Positions 50,062-59,488 of a DNA stretch of 64,000 nucleotides are shown in pieces; the first letter of the stretch is position 1; the number at the start of each line of letters is the position of its first letter. The stretch covers positions 55,349-119,348 of the forward strand of contig JBASRE010000051.1 of assembly GCA_049273695.1 (NCBI GenBank), read 5' to 3'. The notes beneath the pieces are model-generated. The model had not been told where the DNA came from and ran no database searches. It saw nothing but the letters and a program-made list of their open reading frames with translations. The position numbers and the translations under genes are program-made. This stretch comes from UBA11740 sp049273695. GTDB lineage: Bacteria > Acidobacteriota > Blastocatellia > Pyrinomonadales > Pyrinomonadaceae.

Positions 50062-51894
50062 TCACCTCACGACGATCGGAGCTTCGATCAACTCAGGTCC
50101 GGTTCCCCCGGATGGTTTGAAATACTCGCCTTTGTCAGCCCAGTCTCTCGGCACGGTTTGGATCTTTATCGCGTAGATGGTCAGGACACCATTCCGGTCG
50201 ATATGCATTCGGAGAAAATTCTTATAGTCCTCGATCTTCAGCGCCGAGAACGCCTCGTTCGAGTGCCGCCCGAAGACATGAAGCGAGATGTACAGATACA
50301 CGCCCATGATGAACGGCCCGACGATATAGCCACCGATCCCGCTGACGACGAGCACACTTAAAAACCAGATGAGGTTGTAACGGGTTGAGTAATCGGGTGG
50401 TATCGGCACGTTGAGTTTCGCACTGATCCAGAGACTCAACAGGTATCCGAGCCATCCGAATACAAACGCAGCGGTCAGGTGCGCCATGCCGTGGAGAAAT
50501 CCGGCCCAACGCTTGTAACGTTTGCTGTTTGAATCGGTGAAAAATATCAGGCCGAGCAAGAGCAGGACGACCGCGAGAAGCACGAGCGGCTCGTCGATCA
50601 TTCGATCGACAGTGATCTTCATCGCTCTATACCAAAACGCCTCGTCGTCCCACGTAAGCTGCCGGCCGGCTACCTTTCCATGAACCAGTAGCGCGAGCGC
50701 GAAGTAGATGACGGCCGTCAAGATCCCGAACGTCCAGTTGTGAAACAGGAATCCCAGATCGCGCCATCCCATTTTTTTCGAATCTTTGTAGTCGGGATAT
50801 TCGCCCCGCAGCGAGAAGCCCTTGAATGAAACACTGGGGCCCGATTCCCTCTCGGCTTTTCTGTAATCGAAATCATGCGTTGGGTGAAGAAACGCACCGC
50901 CGCCACCGGCCGTGAGCTTCTGCACACCCTGCTCATCCTCGAACCGGCGATAGTGGTGTAGATCGCCGGCGATGAACGCCTTGACCTCGACACCTCGCTC
51001 GGAAAAATAACGATCTAGTTTGGCTATGCTCTCGTCCTTCTGTTTGTACTTTTCGACCACGTCGGGGACGTCCTGGTACTTGATATATTTTTCCCAGTAC
51101 GGCTCGGGCAGGCAAAGGATCACCTTGTCGCCCGGCTCCATCTTCTCGATCACCGATTCGAAATACACGAGCTGGGCGACATCGATGTTGTGATTGAGCT
51201 GGAGATCGATGGCCAACAGCCACCAGTTCTGCGGCAGCTTGAGCGTGAAGTAACTCCGTCTCTGTCTTGTCGTCCACCCTCCTGTCCCGGTCGTGGGATC
51301 GGCTGCGAATTTTCGATCGTTGAAGACGTGAGAACAGAACAACTGTTTGAATGCGACCAGACTGTCGTACCAGTCGTGATTTCCCGGCAGCGCGAAGATG
51401 TGGGGATGCTCCGCCAACTCCGAAGTAAGCGGTGACATGCCTTCGGCGACACCCGCCTTCAACGCCATACGATAAGGCGTTACCAAGCGCTCCTCGTAAC
51501 TTTTTGAGTTCGCCGTCGGATATACGCCATCGCCACCGAGGAAGAGGATCTCGCCTCGCGGAAGACGTTTATCCACACCGCTGAGGGTCAGACTCGGCTG
51601 CGACAGGTTATATGCCACGGCGTAAGTCGGGTTGAAACCGTCTCCGACATCGGCCGCATAGTCGATCCAGATCTCGTCGCGATCGCCCTTCGATTTATCT
51701 ATTTCAAAATCGTACCTGCTGGGAATGACATGCCTGGAATAGTCGAAGAATTTGTAAAGTGTAGGGTCGGGCATTCCCGAACGCGGATCCGCATACTGTC
51801 CGACGATCGTCGATATATCGGTGCGCTTCGCGGTATCGATCAATTGGCGCGGATCGTACCAGTTCGTCATCTTCGGCTTGGTGTATTCGGGCAT
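50062..51894 (-). CDS. Large membrane metallophosphoesterase
   Basis: A protein of 610 residues. A calcineurin-like domain lies at about 80-340 (IWIDYAADVGDGFNP, FLGGDGVYPT, FALPGNHDWYDSL, FIAGDLHHYRRF). A block of about five membrane helices (about 385-545) follows. The C-terminal region (about 550-610) is soluble. The order is unusual because the enzyme domain precedes the membrane part. Substrate is unknown. It is followed 3 bases later by the FAD-oxidase gene and shares its transcript. Confidence 0.75.
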   Translation of the reverse strand: MPEYTKPKMTNWYDPRQLIDTAKRTDISTIVGQYADPRSGMPDPTLYKFFDYSRHVIPSRYDFEIDKSKGDRDEIWIDYAADVGDGFNPTYAVAYNLSQPSLTLSGVDKRLPRGEILFLGGDGVYPTANSKSYEERLVTPYRMALKAGVAEGMSPLTSELAEHPHIFALPGNHDWYDSLVAFKQLFCSHVFNDRKFAADPTTGTGGWTTRQRRSYFTLKLPQNWWLLAIDLQLNHNIDVAQLVYFESVIEKMEPGDKVILCLPEPYWEKYIKYQDVPDVVEKYKQKDESIAKLDRYFSERGVEVKAFIAGDLHHYRRFEDEQGVQKLTAGGGGAFLHPTHDFDYRKAERESGPSVSFKGFSLRGEYPDYKDSKKMGWRDLGFLFHNWTFGILTAVIYFALALLVHGKVAGRQLTWDDEAFWYRAMKITVDRMIDEPLVLLAVVLLLLGLIFFTDSNSKRYKRWAGFLHGMAHLTAAFVFGWLGYLLSLWISAKLNVPIPPDYSTRYNLIWFLSVLVVSGIGGYIVGPFIMGVYLYISLHVFGRHSNEAFSALKIEDYKNFLRMHIDRNGVLTIYAIKIQTVPRDWADKGEYFKPSGGTGPELIEAPIVVR

Positions 51895-52112
51895 AGGGAT
51901 GCTTTCTTACGGAGCTTCAGCCACGTCCGTCGGAATGTTGGTGGTTTGGGAGATCATCGCCATTGCCGTGGCTTGATTTCCAGTGTTACGAATTACTTCG
52001 TAAACCTGGTTCGACAGTTAGGTGAACCGGAAACTATCACGGGGACGAGTTGCGGTCAATGATTTTGCTTTCGCGATGGGGCTATTCAGCGGCGTCGAAG
52101 AGTGTGACGCCC

Positions 52113-52505
52113 TCAGCGAACCATCATTACCACTTTTCGCTCGCGCCCGCCGTCGAACTCGCAGAGAAAAATCCCCTGCCAACGGCCGAGCAGAAGTTTC
52201 CCCTCAGTGAAGGGAACTGTGACGCTGGGACCGACGAGGCTGGCTTTGATGTGCGCGTCTGAGTTTTCTTCGCCGTGCCGGAAGTCCATGCCGTGTTGTG
52301 GGATCAAAGTGCGCAGCGCGTGCAGCATGTCGCGCGGCACGTCGGGATCGGCGTTCTCGTTCACTGTCAGACCGGCAGTGGTGTGCTGCACGTAAAGCAC
52401 GACGACACCTTCCTTAGCGCCTGAGTCAGTGAGTTGCCGCTGAACCTCGTCAGTGAATTCGACGAGTTCTTCGCGTTGTTGTGAACGGACTTTGAGCGTG
52501 ATCAT
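52113..52505 (-). CDS. YjbQ/UPF0047 family protein (thiamine-phosphate-synthase-like)
   Basis: A protein of 130 residues, the full length of the family. Typical parts are GVVVLYVQHTTAGLTVNENAD, HGMDFRHGEENSDAHIKASL and LLLGRWQGIFLCEFDGGR. The conserved histidines suggest a metal-binding trimeric enzyme; a secondary thiamine-phosphate-synthase activity has been reported for E. coli YjbQ. I chose the ATG at 52505. A longer frame upstream runs through the repeat element at 52516-52657 and is rejected. Confidence 0.88.
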   Translation of the reverse strand: MITLKVRSQQREELVEFTDEVQRQLTDSGAKEGVVVLYVQHTTAGLTVNENADPDVPRDMLHALRTLIPQHGMDFRHGEENSDAHIKASLVGPSVTVPFTEGKLLLGRWQGIFLCEFDGGRERKVVMMVR

Positions 52506-52515
52506 GGGAACTTCT

Positions 52516-52657
52516 AATTTGGAGTGCGGCGGCAAGAACCGGGGTCCCCAGTGCGGCATCCGGGCTGGGGGGTCGTAGCGCGACGCCGCTTTGGATTCTT
52601 GGTTGGACTTCTCCCAGCGCAATCCAAAGCGCCGTCAACGCCGGCGCACTCCAAATT
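52516..52657. repeat. Dispersed palindromic repeat element, copy B, with 18-bp terminal inverted repeats
   Basis: The ends AATTTGGAGTGCGGCGGC and GCCGGCGCACTCCAAATT are inverted with one mismatch in 18. Inside are the same modules as at 1-205 (GGGGTCCCC, GGTCGTAGCG, CCAAAGCG). The element spans the whole gap between yjbQ and the lytic transglycosylase gene, and its right end contains the first bases of the stop codon of the latter. Confidence 0.8.
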
Positions 52658-54986
52658 ATTCCTCTTCTTCACCTGTCGGGCGGCGGATCTTGATTGATTC
52701 GGCGGGCGAAGGCGAAGCGTGTGGCGAAGGATAAACCGCGCGCGCGCCTACTTCAGAGCGGAAGTTTCCGTTCTCGTCGTACAGCCTTCGATACTGAAGA
52801 CCGTTACGCACTATGCCCTGAATGTAGAGCCGCGTTTCGCGGAAAGGCACCTCTTCCTGAAATTCATCCATCTGCAGCGGCAGACTGGCGCGCCATGGCC
52901 CGACGCGGCCGGGGCCGGCGTTGTACGCGATGGCCACGTATTCGATGCGTCCGAATTTGTCGAGTAGTTCTTTGAAGTGTGCTGTGCCAAGTTGAATGTT
53001 GAGGCGCGGCTCAAACAAAGCGTCCATCGTAATGGCGCGCTGAGCGCCGACGTGCCGCGCAGTAGTGACCGCCGTCGGCACGATCAATTGCATTAGGCCG
53101 TAAGCGCGCGCCGAAGAAACTGCCCGCGGATTAAAAACTGACTCCTGCCGAATCAATCCCGCGACTTGATATGGATCGACACCCCGCGCCCGCGCTTCCT
53201 GCGAAATGATGTCCCAGTACTGCAGCGGGTAAAAGACGTCCCACTCGTCGGGACGCATCTCTTCCACCTTCATCTGCGAGTAATCCGGATAACTGCGTCG
53301 CAGCGCATTGAATGCCTGCACGTTGTCGTTGAGCGACCGATAAATTTTCGCGATTGCGAGATTGACGCGCGGACTATTTGGCGCGGCTTGTGACGCGACC
53401 GCGAGCTCTTCCAGCGCCCAGTCGTCACTGCCGACAATTGAAAGCTGATCCGCTTTCGCGATGCGCTCGTCTTCTGCCGCTCGGGCAGTCTCCTCAGCGA
53501 CTGTCACTGTCTTCAGATTCGCGACGGCTCGGCCGATTTGCGAGTCCGCGGGAAATTCTCTGCGCGGCGCGCCGGCACGATCCAGGTCCGCCAGTCGCTG
53601 CTTTGATAAGTAGCCGTACCAGTTTGCGTCATAACGATCTAACAGGCCTTGATAAATTTCGCGTGCTTCCGCGAGCTTGCCGGCGCGTTCACTATCGCGC
53701 GCTGCCCAGTAAGCTGACTTGCCGCGAAAGTCCGTATTGTTGCCTGCGTAAACCGCGACGTGTTCCGTCAATAGCCGGGACGATTCGTTGAAGTTCTTTC
53801 CTTCATGCGCGACCCATGCGATGTAAAAATGAGCAGGTGTGACCTCCGGATTGCCGGGGAAGGAGCTGACGGCGGCGCGATAGAAGTAACTTGCGTCAGC
53901 GTCATTCTTCGCTTCTTCAGCGCGCTGACCGGATTGCACGAACGCGCGCATCGTCCAAAGGCTCGTCGGAAATTGCCGGCGCAGATCTTCAGCCGCAGTG
54001 CGCGCTTGCCCCCACTGCCTGGCTAGCGCGTAGCCGTACGCCAGGTGGTACATCGCTTCTGCGCGAGTTTCGCCGGCCGTGGCCGGCGTGCTTGAAAGCG
54101 CCGCAGTTGCCTCGGCAAATCTGCGCGCCGCCGCAGCCGCGATGATCCGGCGGGCGGCGAGCTCAGGAGTCGCCGATGCCGGCGACCCGAGAAACAGGGA
54201 GGTGTAAGCGTTGTACGCCTCACTGTGTCGCTTCGAGGCGAAAAGTTTCTCAGCCCGGGCCATCGCTTCTTCCGCAGTGGCCGGCGGCACCCCAGTCGAT
54301 CGCATGGTTGGAATAAATGCCGAAGCTTCCTGCGCTTCTGCGGATGCAGGCGCGAAGAAATAAACCCTTCGATAATTCGCCTGCGCGCGCGTCGTGTCGC
54401 CAGTTTGATCGTAAGCCTTCGCGGTCAACAGCAACGCCGTCGCGTTGTCTTTTGAAGTCAGGGGCTTAAGCAGCAGAGGGACTGCGGCGGTTTGGCCGTC
54501 CTCCATCATCATCTGCGCCGCGCGAATCAGGGCGTTATCGGCCCACGATGAATTCGGATAATCGCGCGCGAGACTTTCGTAAGCTGCGCGCGCTTCGACG
54601 CGACGACCCGCTTGCTCAAGTGCGTTGCCACGCATCCACAGAACGTGATCGGGAATTGTCGTGTAATCGGCGAACGCGCGCGAATCGAGCAGCGACGCGG
54701 CGCCGGCATAGTCATTCGCCTTCAACCTGATGCGGGCGCGCACAACCTTCGCTAGCGATCCGGCCGTCGTGCGCGGAAAGTCGTTTTCGATACGGGCGAC
54801 CACACTGTCGGCCGGCAGCGCGCCGCCGCGCGTCATCGAGCGCAGGGTTTCCCGCGCCTTCAACTCCTGCGGCGTCTGCTGCAAACTTTGACAGCTCGAA
54901 ATCAGAAACAGCGGCGCCACGACCGCGATAATCGTACTCAGGCTCATCAGAAGAAATGCGAAACGATGTCGGTGAAAATGAATCAT
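52656..54986 (-). CDS. Soluble lytic murein transglycosylase (Slt70-like) lipoprotein
   Basis: A protein of 776 residues. The N-terminus has a membrane segment with a possible lipobox (FLISSC). A long superhelical TPR-like region (about 40-570) forms the ring of Slt70. The SLT domain (about 595-760) has the catalytic glutamate near residue 615 in IRQESVFNP, with SARAYGLMQLI and VAIAYNAGPGRVGPW. It degrades peptidoglycan glycan strands from the periplasm or outer membrane. The ATG at 54986 is preferred to a TTG seven codons upstream. The stop is contributed by the repeat element beyond. Confidence 0.88.
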   Translation of the reverse strand: MIHFHRHRFAFLLMSLSTIIAVVAPLFLISSCQSLQQTPQELKARETLRSMTRGGALPADSVVARIENDFPRTTAGSLAKVVRARIRLKANDYAGAASLLDSRAFADYTTIPDHVLWMRGNALEQAGRRVEARAAYESLARDYPNSSWADNALIRAAQMMMEDGQTAAVPLLLKPLTSKDNATALLLTAKAYDQTGDTTRAQANYRRVYFFAPASAEAQEASAFIPTMRSTGVPPATAEEAMARAEKLFASKRHSEAYNAYTSLFLGSPASATPELAARRIIAAAAARRFAEATAALSSTPATAGETRAEAMYHLAYGYALARQWGQARTAAEDLRRQFPTSLWTMRAFVQSGQRAEEAKNDADASYFYRAAVSSFPGNPEVTPAHFYIAWVAHEGKNFNESSRLLTEHVAVYAGNNTDFRGKSAYWAARDSERAGKLAEAREIYQGLLDRYDANWYGYLSKQRLADLDRAGAPRREFPADSQIGRAVANLKTVTVAEETARAAEDERIAKADQLSIVGSDDWALEELAVASQAAPNSPRVNLAIAKIYRSLNDNVQAFNALRRSYPDYSQMKVEEMRPDEWDVFYPLQYWDIISQEARARGVDPYQVAGLIRQESVFNPRAVSSARAYGLMQLIVPTAVTTARHVGAQRAITMDALFEPRLNIQLGTAHFKELLDKFGRIEYVAIAYNAGPGRVGPWRASLPLQMDEFQEEVPFRETRLYIQGIVRNGLQYRRLYDENGNFRSEVGARAVYPSPHASPSPAESIKIRRPTGEEEE

Positions 54987-55163
54987 AGCAGTATTAGATG
55001 CGAGCAACTGCGGGGCAGAGCGGCTATCTTAACACGGTTAGCGCTGCTATTCGGGAAGGTGAGGACCCACAACGCACGAGTAACTACGCGCCCGAACGCC
55101 CGCGCCCAGTTAGCCCGGCAAGGCTAACGCTCGCGCTCCGGCAATTGCTATTCTTTCCAGTCC

Positions 55164-58100
55164 ATGACCAGCGATTCCCAGGCCACGCGGATAATGCAGC
55201 GCGAGTCGCTCGCCAGTTTCGTTTCTGGTGACGTACTCCGCGGTCGTTACCGCTTGGATTCAGAAATCGGCCGCGGCGGAATGGGAGTCGTTTATCGCGC
55301 GACTGATTTAGAGTTACACCGGCCCGTCGCCGTTAAAGTCATCTCGGAAAATTCCTCGGCTGAGGCGCGCGCGCGTTTAATTCGCGAAGCTCGCGCCGCG
55401 GCTGCTCTGAACCACCCGCACATCGTCTCAGTCCACGATGTAGGCGAGGCAAACGGTCTTCCATTTTTTGTGATGGAGTTGGTCGATGGCCCGAGCCTGA
55501 GCCGGACGCCACCGACCGATCTTACCCGGATCGTTGAAATCGGATTACAGATTTGTGGCGCGCTTGAGCATGCGCACCTCAACAAGATCGTCCACCGCGA
55601 TCTCAAGCCCGACAACGTACTCATTTCTACAACCGGCCAGTCGGTAAAGCTCGCCGATCTCGGCTTGGCGTTGCCGGGACACGGGGCGCGGATCTCGCAG
55701 GCCGGTCTCGTCCTTGGAACGCCATCGTACATGGCGCCGGAACAGGCATTGGGGCAAAAGGTCGATGCGCGCACTGATCTGTATGCGCTCGGCGTTTTGT
55801 TGTACGAGTTAACGACCGGCCGGGTGCCGTTCGCAGGCAGCGATGCTTTGACCGTGCTTTCGCAGCACGTCCACGCGCCCCCGGTGCCTCCGCGGGTGTT
55901 GCGTTCTGATTTGCCGCGCGCGCTTGAGTTGCTGATTCTGCGGCTGCTCGAGAAAAATCCTGACGCGCGGTTTCAGACAGCGGCTGAGGCGGCCGCGGCC
56001 TTACGTCGCGCTTTCGATGAGTCGGCCATAGATGAGGATACCGAGGCTGCGCCCGCCGTCGCGATTCTGGACGCATTGTCGCGCGGGCGTTTGGTGGGAC
56101 GCGCGATGGAACTCGCAGAGGTCCGCCAGTTGTGGCAGCGAGCGCTGGACGGGCACGGTCACGCCGTGTTGCTAAGCGGCGAGCCCGGCGCAGGCAAGAC
56201 CCGGCTCGCGCGAGAGGTCACCATTCAAGCGGCTGTTGATGGCGCGGTGGTTTTATCCGGTGGTTGCTATGAATACGAAGCGACAACTCCCTACCTGCCA
56301 TTCGTCGAAGCCTTTCGTCGCTGGGTGCGCGAAGAGAAAGACGACGCGAAACTGCGCATAATACTTGGTGACAACGCGCCCCAGATTGCGAAGCTCGCGC
56401 CGGAGATTGAAACCCGTTTGGGGCCTTTTGCCGCGCGGACTGAATTGTCACCACAGGAAGAGCGGCTGCTTTTCTTCGACGCAGTCGTACAAATCCTGTC
56501 CAACCTGGCACGCAGCAAGGGATTGCTTTTTTACGCTGACGATCTTCATTGGGCTGATCGCGGCACGCTTTGGCTGCTGGGCCATGTGCTGCGCCAACTG
56601 CGTGAAGAGCGCGCGCTGATGGTTGGCTGTTATCGCGAGACCGAGCTCGATCGCGCGCACCCTCTGGCGCGGGCCCTTGTCGATTGGAATCGCGAACGTT
56701 TGGCGACTCGCATCACATTGCGTCGCTTCGGCGCCGAGGAAACAAACGAACAGTTGAGCGCGCTTCTCGGAGAGAGCGTTAGCGCCGACTTCGGCGAAGC
56801 CGTCCATCGCGAAACTGAAGGCAATCCGTTTTTCGTCGAAGAAGTCTTGAAGGCCTTGATCGAAAAGGGTTCGGTCCGGCGGGAGAGCGGCCGGTGGAAA
56901 CGTTGCGATGTTGGCGAGCTCGTCATTCCACAAAGCGTCAAGGAAACGATCGGTCATCGACTGGACCGCGTGAGCGGCCAAACCAACGACGTCCTGCGAA
57001 TTGCGGCTGTGCTGGGCAAGACGTTCAGCTTCGATGAGCTGCAAGCCACGGCTGAGAACATTTCCGAAGACGCTTTGCTTGACGCGCTCGACGCATCCAC
57101 GACCGCGCAGCTAATCATTACGATCGGCAGCGAATCGTTTACGTTTACGCACGACAAGATTCGCGAAGTGCTGTACGAAGAGTTCAACCCGATTCGGCGA
57201 CGACGTCTGCACCGCCATGCCGCCGAAGGTTTGAAGCGACGTGGCGGCACGTCCGCCTGCGCCGTCGAGCGTCTCGCCTATCATTACATCCAGGCAGGCG
57301 ACTATGAAAACGGTCTGATTTACGCAAAACACGCAGCCGCCGAAGCCGAAAAGGTTTTCGCCATTGATGAAGTAATTGCCTCCTACGGTCGGGCGCGCGA
57401 TTGTGCTGAAGCGCTGGGTCTGACTGAGGAGCAGCTGGCGCTTGAGGAAGCAATTGGAAAAACCTATCTGCTGCACGGAGATCTAATTCCGGCCGGCGAA
57501 CATTTTGTACGAGCGATGAAATTGACGATAGATCCTCATGTCCGCGCGCGACTTCAGACTGAAGCGGCGGCTTCGCTCGTAACGACCGGCGATCAGCGGG
57601 GTGTCGAGTATCTGCACGAAGCCCTAAGGGTTCTCGACCCCATCAAAGAGCCACTCGAAACCGCGAATGCCATCGCGACCGAGGCACGCTTCCATCATCT
57701 CGCGGCGCGGCATAGCAAGGCGATCGAGTTGCTTAAGCGCGCGGCCGACTTGGTGGCGCCGGCGGCCGCCGCCGAAACCGTGTCAACTTTTGCGGCGCCA
57801 ATCATCACGCAAATCTACGCGTGGGCAGCCGGCGCCTACCAACACTACGGGCTTTACGACGAGTCAAACGAATGGGCGCGGCGCGCAGTTGAATTCGGCG
57901 AGCGGCACAACGTAGCGTTTGCCCAGGCAGTTGGAATCGAGTTTCAAGGCGAAAACGCAAGCCATACCGGCAACTTTGCCGCCGGTTTGGAACTTGCCGA
58001 CCAGGAGTTCGCGATTGCCGACCGCATCCATTCGCGCGAACGGCGATCATGGGCGCACCTCATAGCCGGAGTCTGTGCTCAGCTCCTCGGTGATTGGGAG

Positions 58101-58649
58101 CGAGCTGAACGTGAATATGTCGAGGGCATCGCGTTGGCAGAAGCGATCGGTGAAAAGCGCGTCCACTCGCTCATGCTCGGGAATTATGCTGAGTTGCTGG
58201 CCGAGCAAGGAACACGCCCGCGAGGCGATACGGTGGATGGACGACGTTTGCTCGACGCAGCCCTTCAGAAGGCGCAACAAAACTTTGATGAGAGCGAAGC
58301 CTCCGGCCTGTTCTACATGCGTTATTACAGTCGGCGTTGTCTGGCTGCCGTGCGCGCGCGTCGCGGCGAACTGGAAGAAGCGGAGCAGATGTGCGCGGCG
58401 GCGTATGAGCTAATTCGGGGAACGGAATCGCGCGTGAGCCATCTGTGGCTCGGCCCGGTATATCTCGACGTTCTGATCACGAATGCCGATTGCCATAAGC
58501 AAGAGGGCCGAACTCAAAACGCGGCCGCGAAGCTTACCCACGCCCGCGAATATCTGAAGGAATATCAGCGGTTGGTTGAAGAGTGCCAGTCGCCGCGGTT
58601 CAAGAAAGAAGCAGAGCGGTTTGCTCAGAAACTCGACTTAGCGAGTTAA
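55164..58649 (+). CDS. Multidomain serine/threonine kinase with AAA ATPase and TPR domains
   Basis: A protein of 1161 residues. The kinase domain (about 28-290) has IGRGGMGVV, lysine K58, HRDLKPDN (144-151) and DLG (165-167) in place of DFG. An AAA_16-like ATPase starts near residue 310, with Walker A GEPGAGKT (about 340-347) and Walker B-like LLFYADDLHWAD (about 460). An extended region of TPR-like repeats (about 640-1150) follows. This resembles large sensor-kinases of the PknK/SARP type, where ATPase and TPR parts read a signal and the kinase transmits it. The substrate is unknown. The ribosome-binding site is weak. It is followed by a repeat cluster at 58683-58784. Confidence 0.85.
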   Translation: MTSDSQATRIMQRESLASFVSGDVLRGRYRLDSEIGRGGMGVVYRATDLELHRPVAVKVISENSSAEARARLIREARAAAALNHPHIVSVHDVGEANGLPFFVMELVDGPSLSRTPPTDLTRIVEIGLQICGALEHAHLNKIVHRDLKPDNVLISTTGQSVKLADLGLALPGHGARISQAGLVLGTPSYMAPEQALGQKVDARTDLYALGVLLYELTTGRVPFAGSDALTVLSQHVHAPPVPPRVLRSDLPRALELLILRLLEKNPDARFQTAAEAAAALRRAFDESAIDEDTEAAPAVAILDALSRGRLVGRAMELAEVRQLWQRALDGHGHAVLLSGEPGAGKTRLAREVTIQAAVDGAVVLSGGCYEYEATTPYLPFVEAFRRWVREEKDDAKLRIILGDNAPQIAKLAPEIETRLGPFAARTELSPQEERLLFFDAVVQILSNLARSKGLLFYADDLHWADRGTLWLLGHVLRQLREERALMVGCYRETELDRAHPLARALVDWNRERLATRITLRRFGAEETNEQLSALLGESVSADFGEAVHRETEGNPFFVEEVLKALIEKGSVRRESGRWKRCDVGELVIPQSVKETIGHRLDRVSGQTNDVLRIAAVLGKTFSFDELQATAENISEDALLDALDASTTAQLIITIGSESFTFTHDKIREVLYEEFNPIRRRRLHRHAAEGLKRRGGTSACAVERLAYHYIQAGDYENGLIYAKHAAAEAEKVFAIDEVIASYGRARDCAEALGLTEEQLALEEAIGKTYLLHGDLIPAGEHFVRAMKLTIDPHVRARLQTEAAASLVTTGDQRGVEYLHEALRVLDPIKEPLETANAIATEARFHHLAARHSKAIELLKRAADLVAPAAAAETVSTFAAPIITQIYAWAAGAYQHYGLYDESNEWARRAVEFGERHNVAFAQAVGIEFQGENASHTGNFAAGLELADQEFAIADRIHSRERRSWAHLIAGVCAQLLGDWERAEREYVEGIALAEAIGEKRVHSLMLGNYAELLAEQGTRPRGDTVDGRRLLDAALQKAQQNFDESEASGLFYMRYYSRRCLAAVRARRGELEEAEQMCAAAYELIRGTESRVSHLWLGPVYLDVLITNADCHKQEGRTQNAAAKLTHAREYLKEYQRLVEECQSPRFKKEAERFAQKLDLAS

Positions 58650-58682
58650 ATTGTCGTCGCACTGCCAGCTTGTTCTCATTCT

Positions 58683-58784
58683 CACCGGGCTTTAGCCCGG
58701 TGTCCTGGCGTTCAAGGTTCCCCGAAACCGTTTAAACGGTTTCGGTCTTTCCGGAATCGCCCACTACCTGGCTGAAGCCAGGTG
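58683..58784. repeat. Cluster of three palindromes after the kinase gene
   Basis: Hairpin 1 is CACCGGGCTTTAGCCCGGTG (58683-58702). Hairpin 2 is a 24-base palindrome built on CGAAACCGTTTAAACGG (58722-58745). Hairpin 3 is ACCTGGCTGAAGCCAGGT (58766-58783). All lie within 102 bases. The first can act as terminator for the kinase gene. Confidence 0.8.
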
Positions 58785-58816
58785 TGAATAAAAGCGGGCG
58801 GTGATTGCAAAGCTAA

Positions 58817-59488
58817 ATGACCCGATATCTCGATCTCGAAACCTGGCCCCGCCGCGATCTTTTCGAGTTCTACCGAACTTTCGACAAGCCTTACTTCAAT
58901 GTCTGCACGCGGCTGGACGTCACAAATCTCTTGAGCGCGTTAAGCGTGCGCAAGGACGTCAGCGTTTCGCTTGCCTATCACTACTTCGCTTTGCGCACTG
59001 CGAACGAGATCGAGCCGTTTCGTTATCGTCTAAGAGAAGGAAAAGTCGTCGTGCATGACGTGATACACGGTGGTACGACGGTGCTTTTGCCGAATGAGAG
59101 TTTTGGCCTGGCGTACTTTAATTACGATTCAGACTTCGCCAAATTTCATGAAGCGGCGTCGCGTGCGGTCGCTGAAGCGTTGGCGAAAGGCGGCGGGCTG
59201 AAGCTTGAAGAAACGGACGACGACCGTTTGCACTTCACGACGATTCCGTGGTTTTCATTCACCAGCTTTTCACACGCACGTAATTGGAAGCGCGAAGAAT
59301 CAGCGACGAAGATCGCGTTTGGAAAATTCGCGGAGGACGACAACCGCACCTGGCTGCCGATTTCTGTCGAGGTTCATCACTCATTAATGGATGGATTGCA
59401 CGTCGGACGGTTTCTGGAGCAGATGCAGGACGCTCTGTTGAACCCTGAAAACTATCTCGGATTCGAACAACCGAAGATTACGGCGTGA
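58817..59488 (+). CDS. Chloramphenicol-acetyltransferase-fold protein (CAT family)
   Basis: A protein of 223 residues, the family length. The catalytic signature HHxxxDG is present as VEVHHSLMDGLHVG (about residues 184-197). Other parts fit the family: the start YLDLETWPRRDLFEFYRTF and FSFTSFSHARN. CAT enzymes use acetyl-CoA; whether this one acts on chloramphenicol cannot be told, and many relatives have other substrates. Its end overlaps the end of the convergent regulator by 11 bases. The ribosome-binding site is weak. Confidence 0.82.
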   Translation: MTRYLDLETWPRRDLFEFYRTFDKPYFNVCTRLDVTNLLSALSVRKDVSVSLAYHYFALRTANEIEPFRYRLREGKVVVHDVIHGGTTVLLPNESFGLAYFNYDSDFAKFHEAASRAVAEALAKGGGLKLEETDDDRLHFTTIPWFSFTSFSHARNWKREESATKIAFGKFAEDDNRTWLPISVEVHHSLMDGLHVGRFLEQMQDALLNPENYLGFEQPKITA

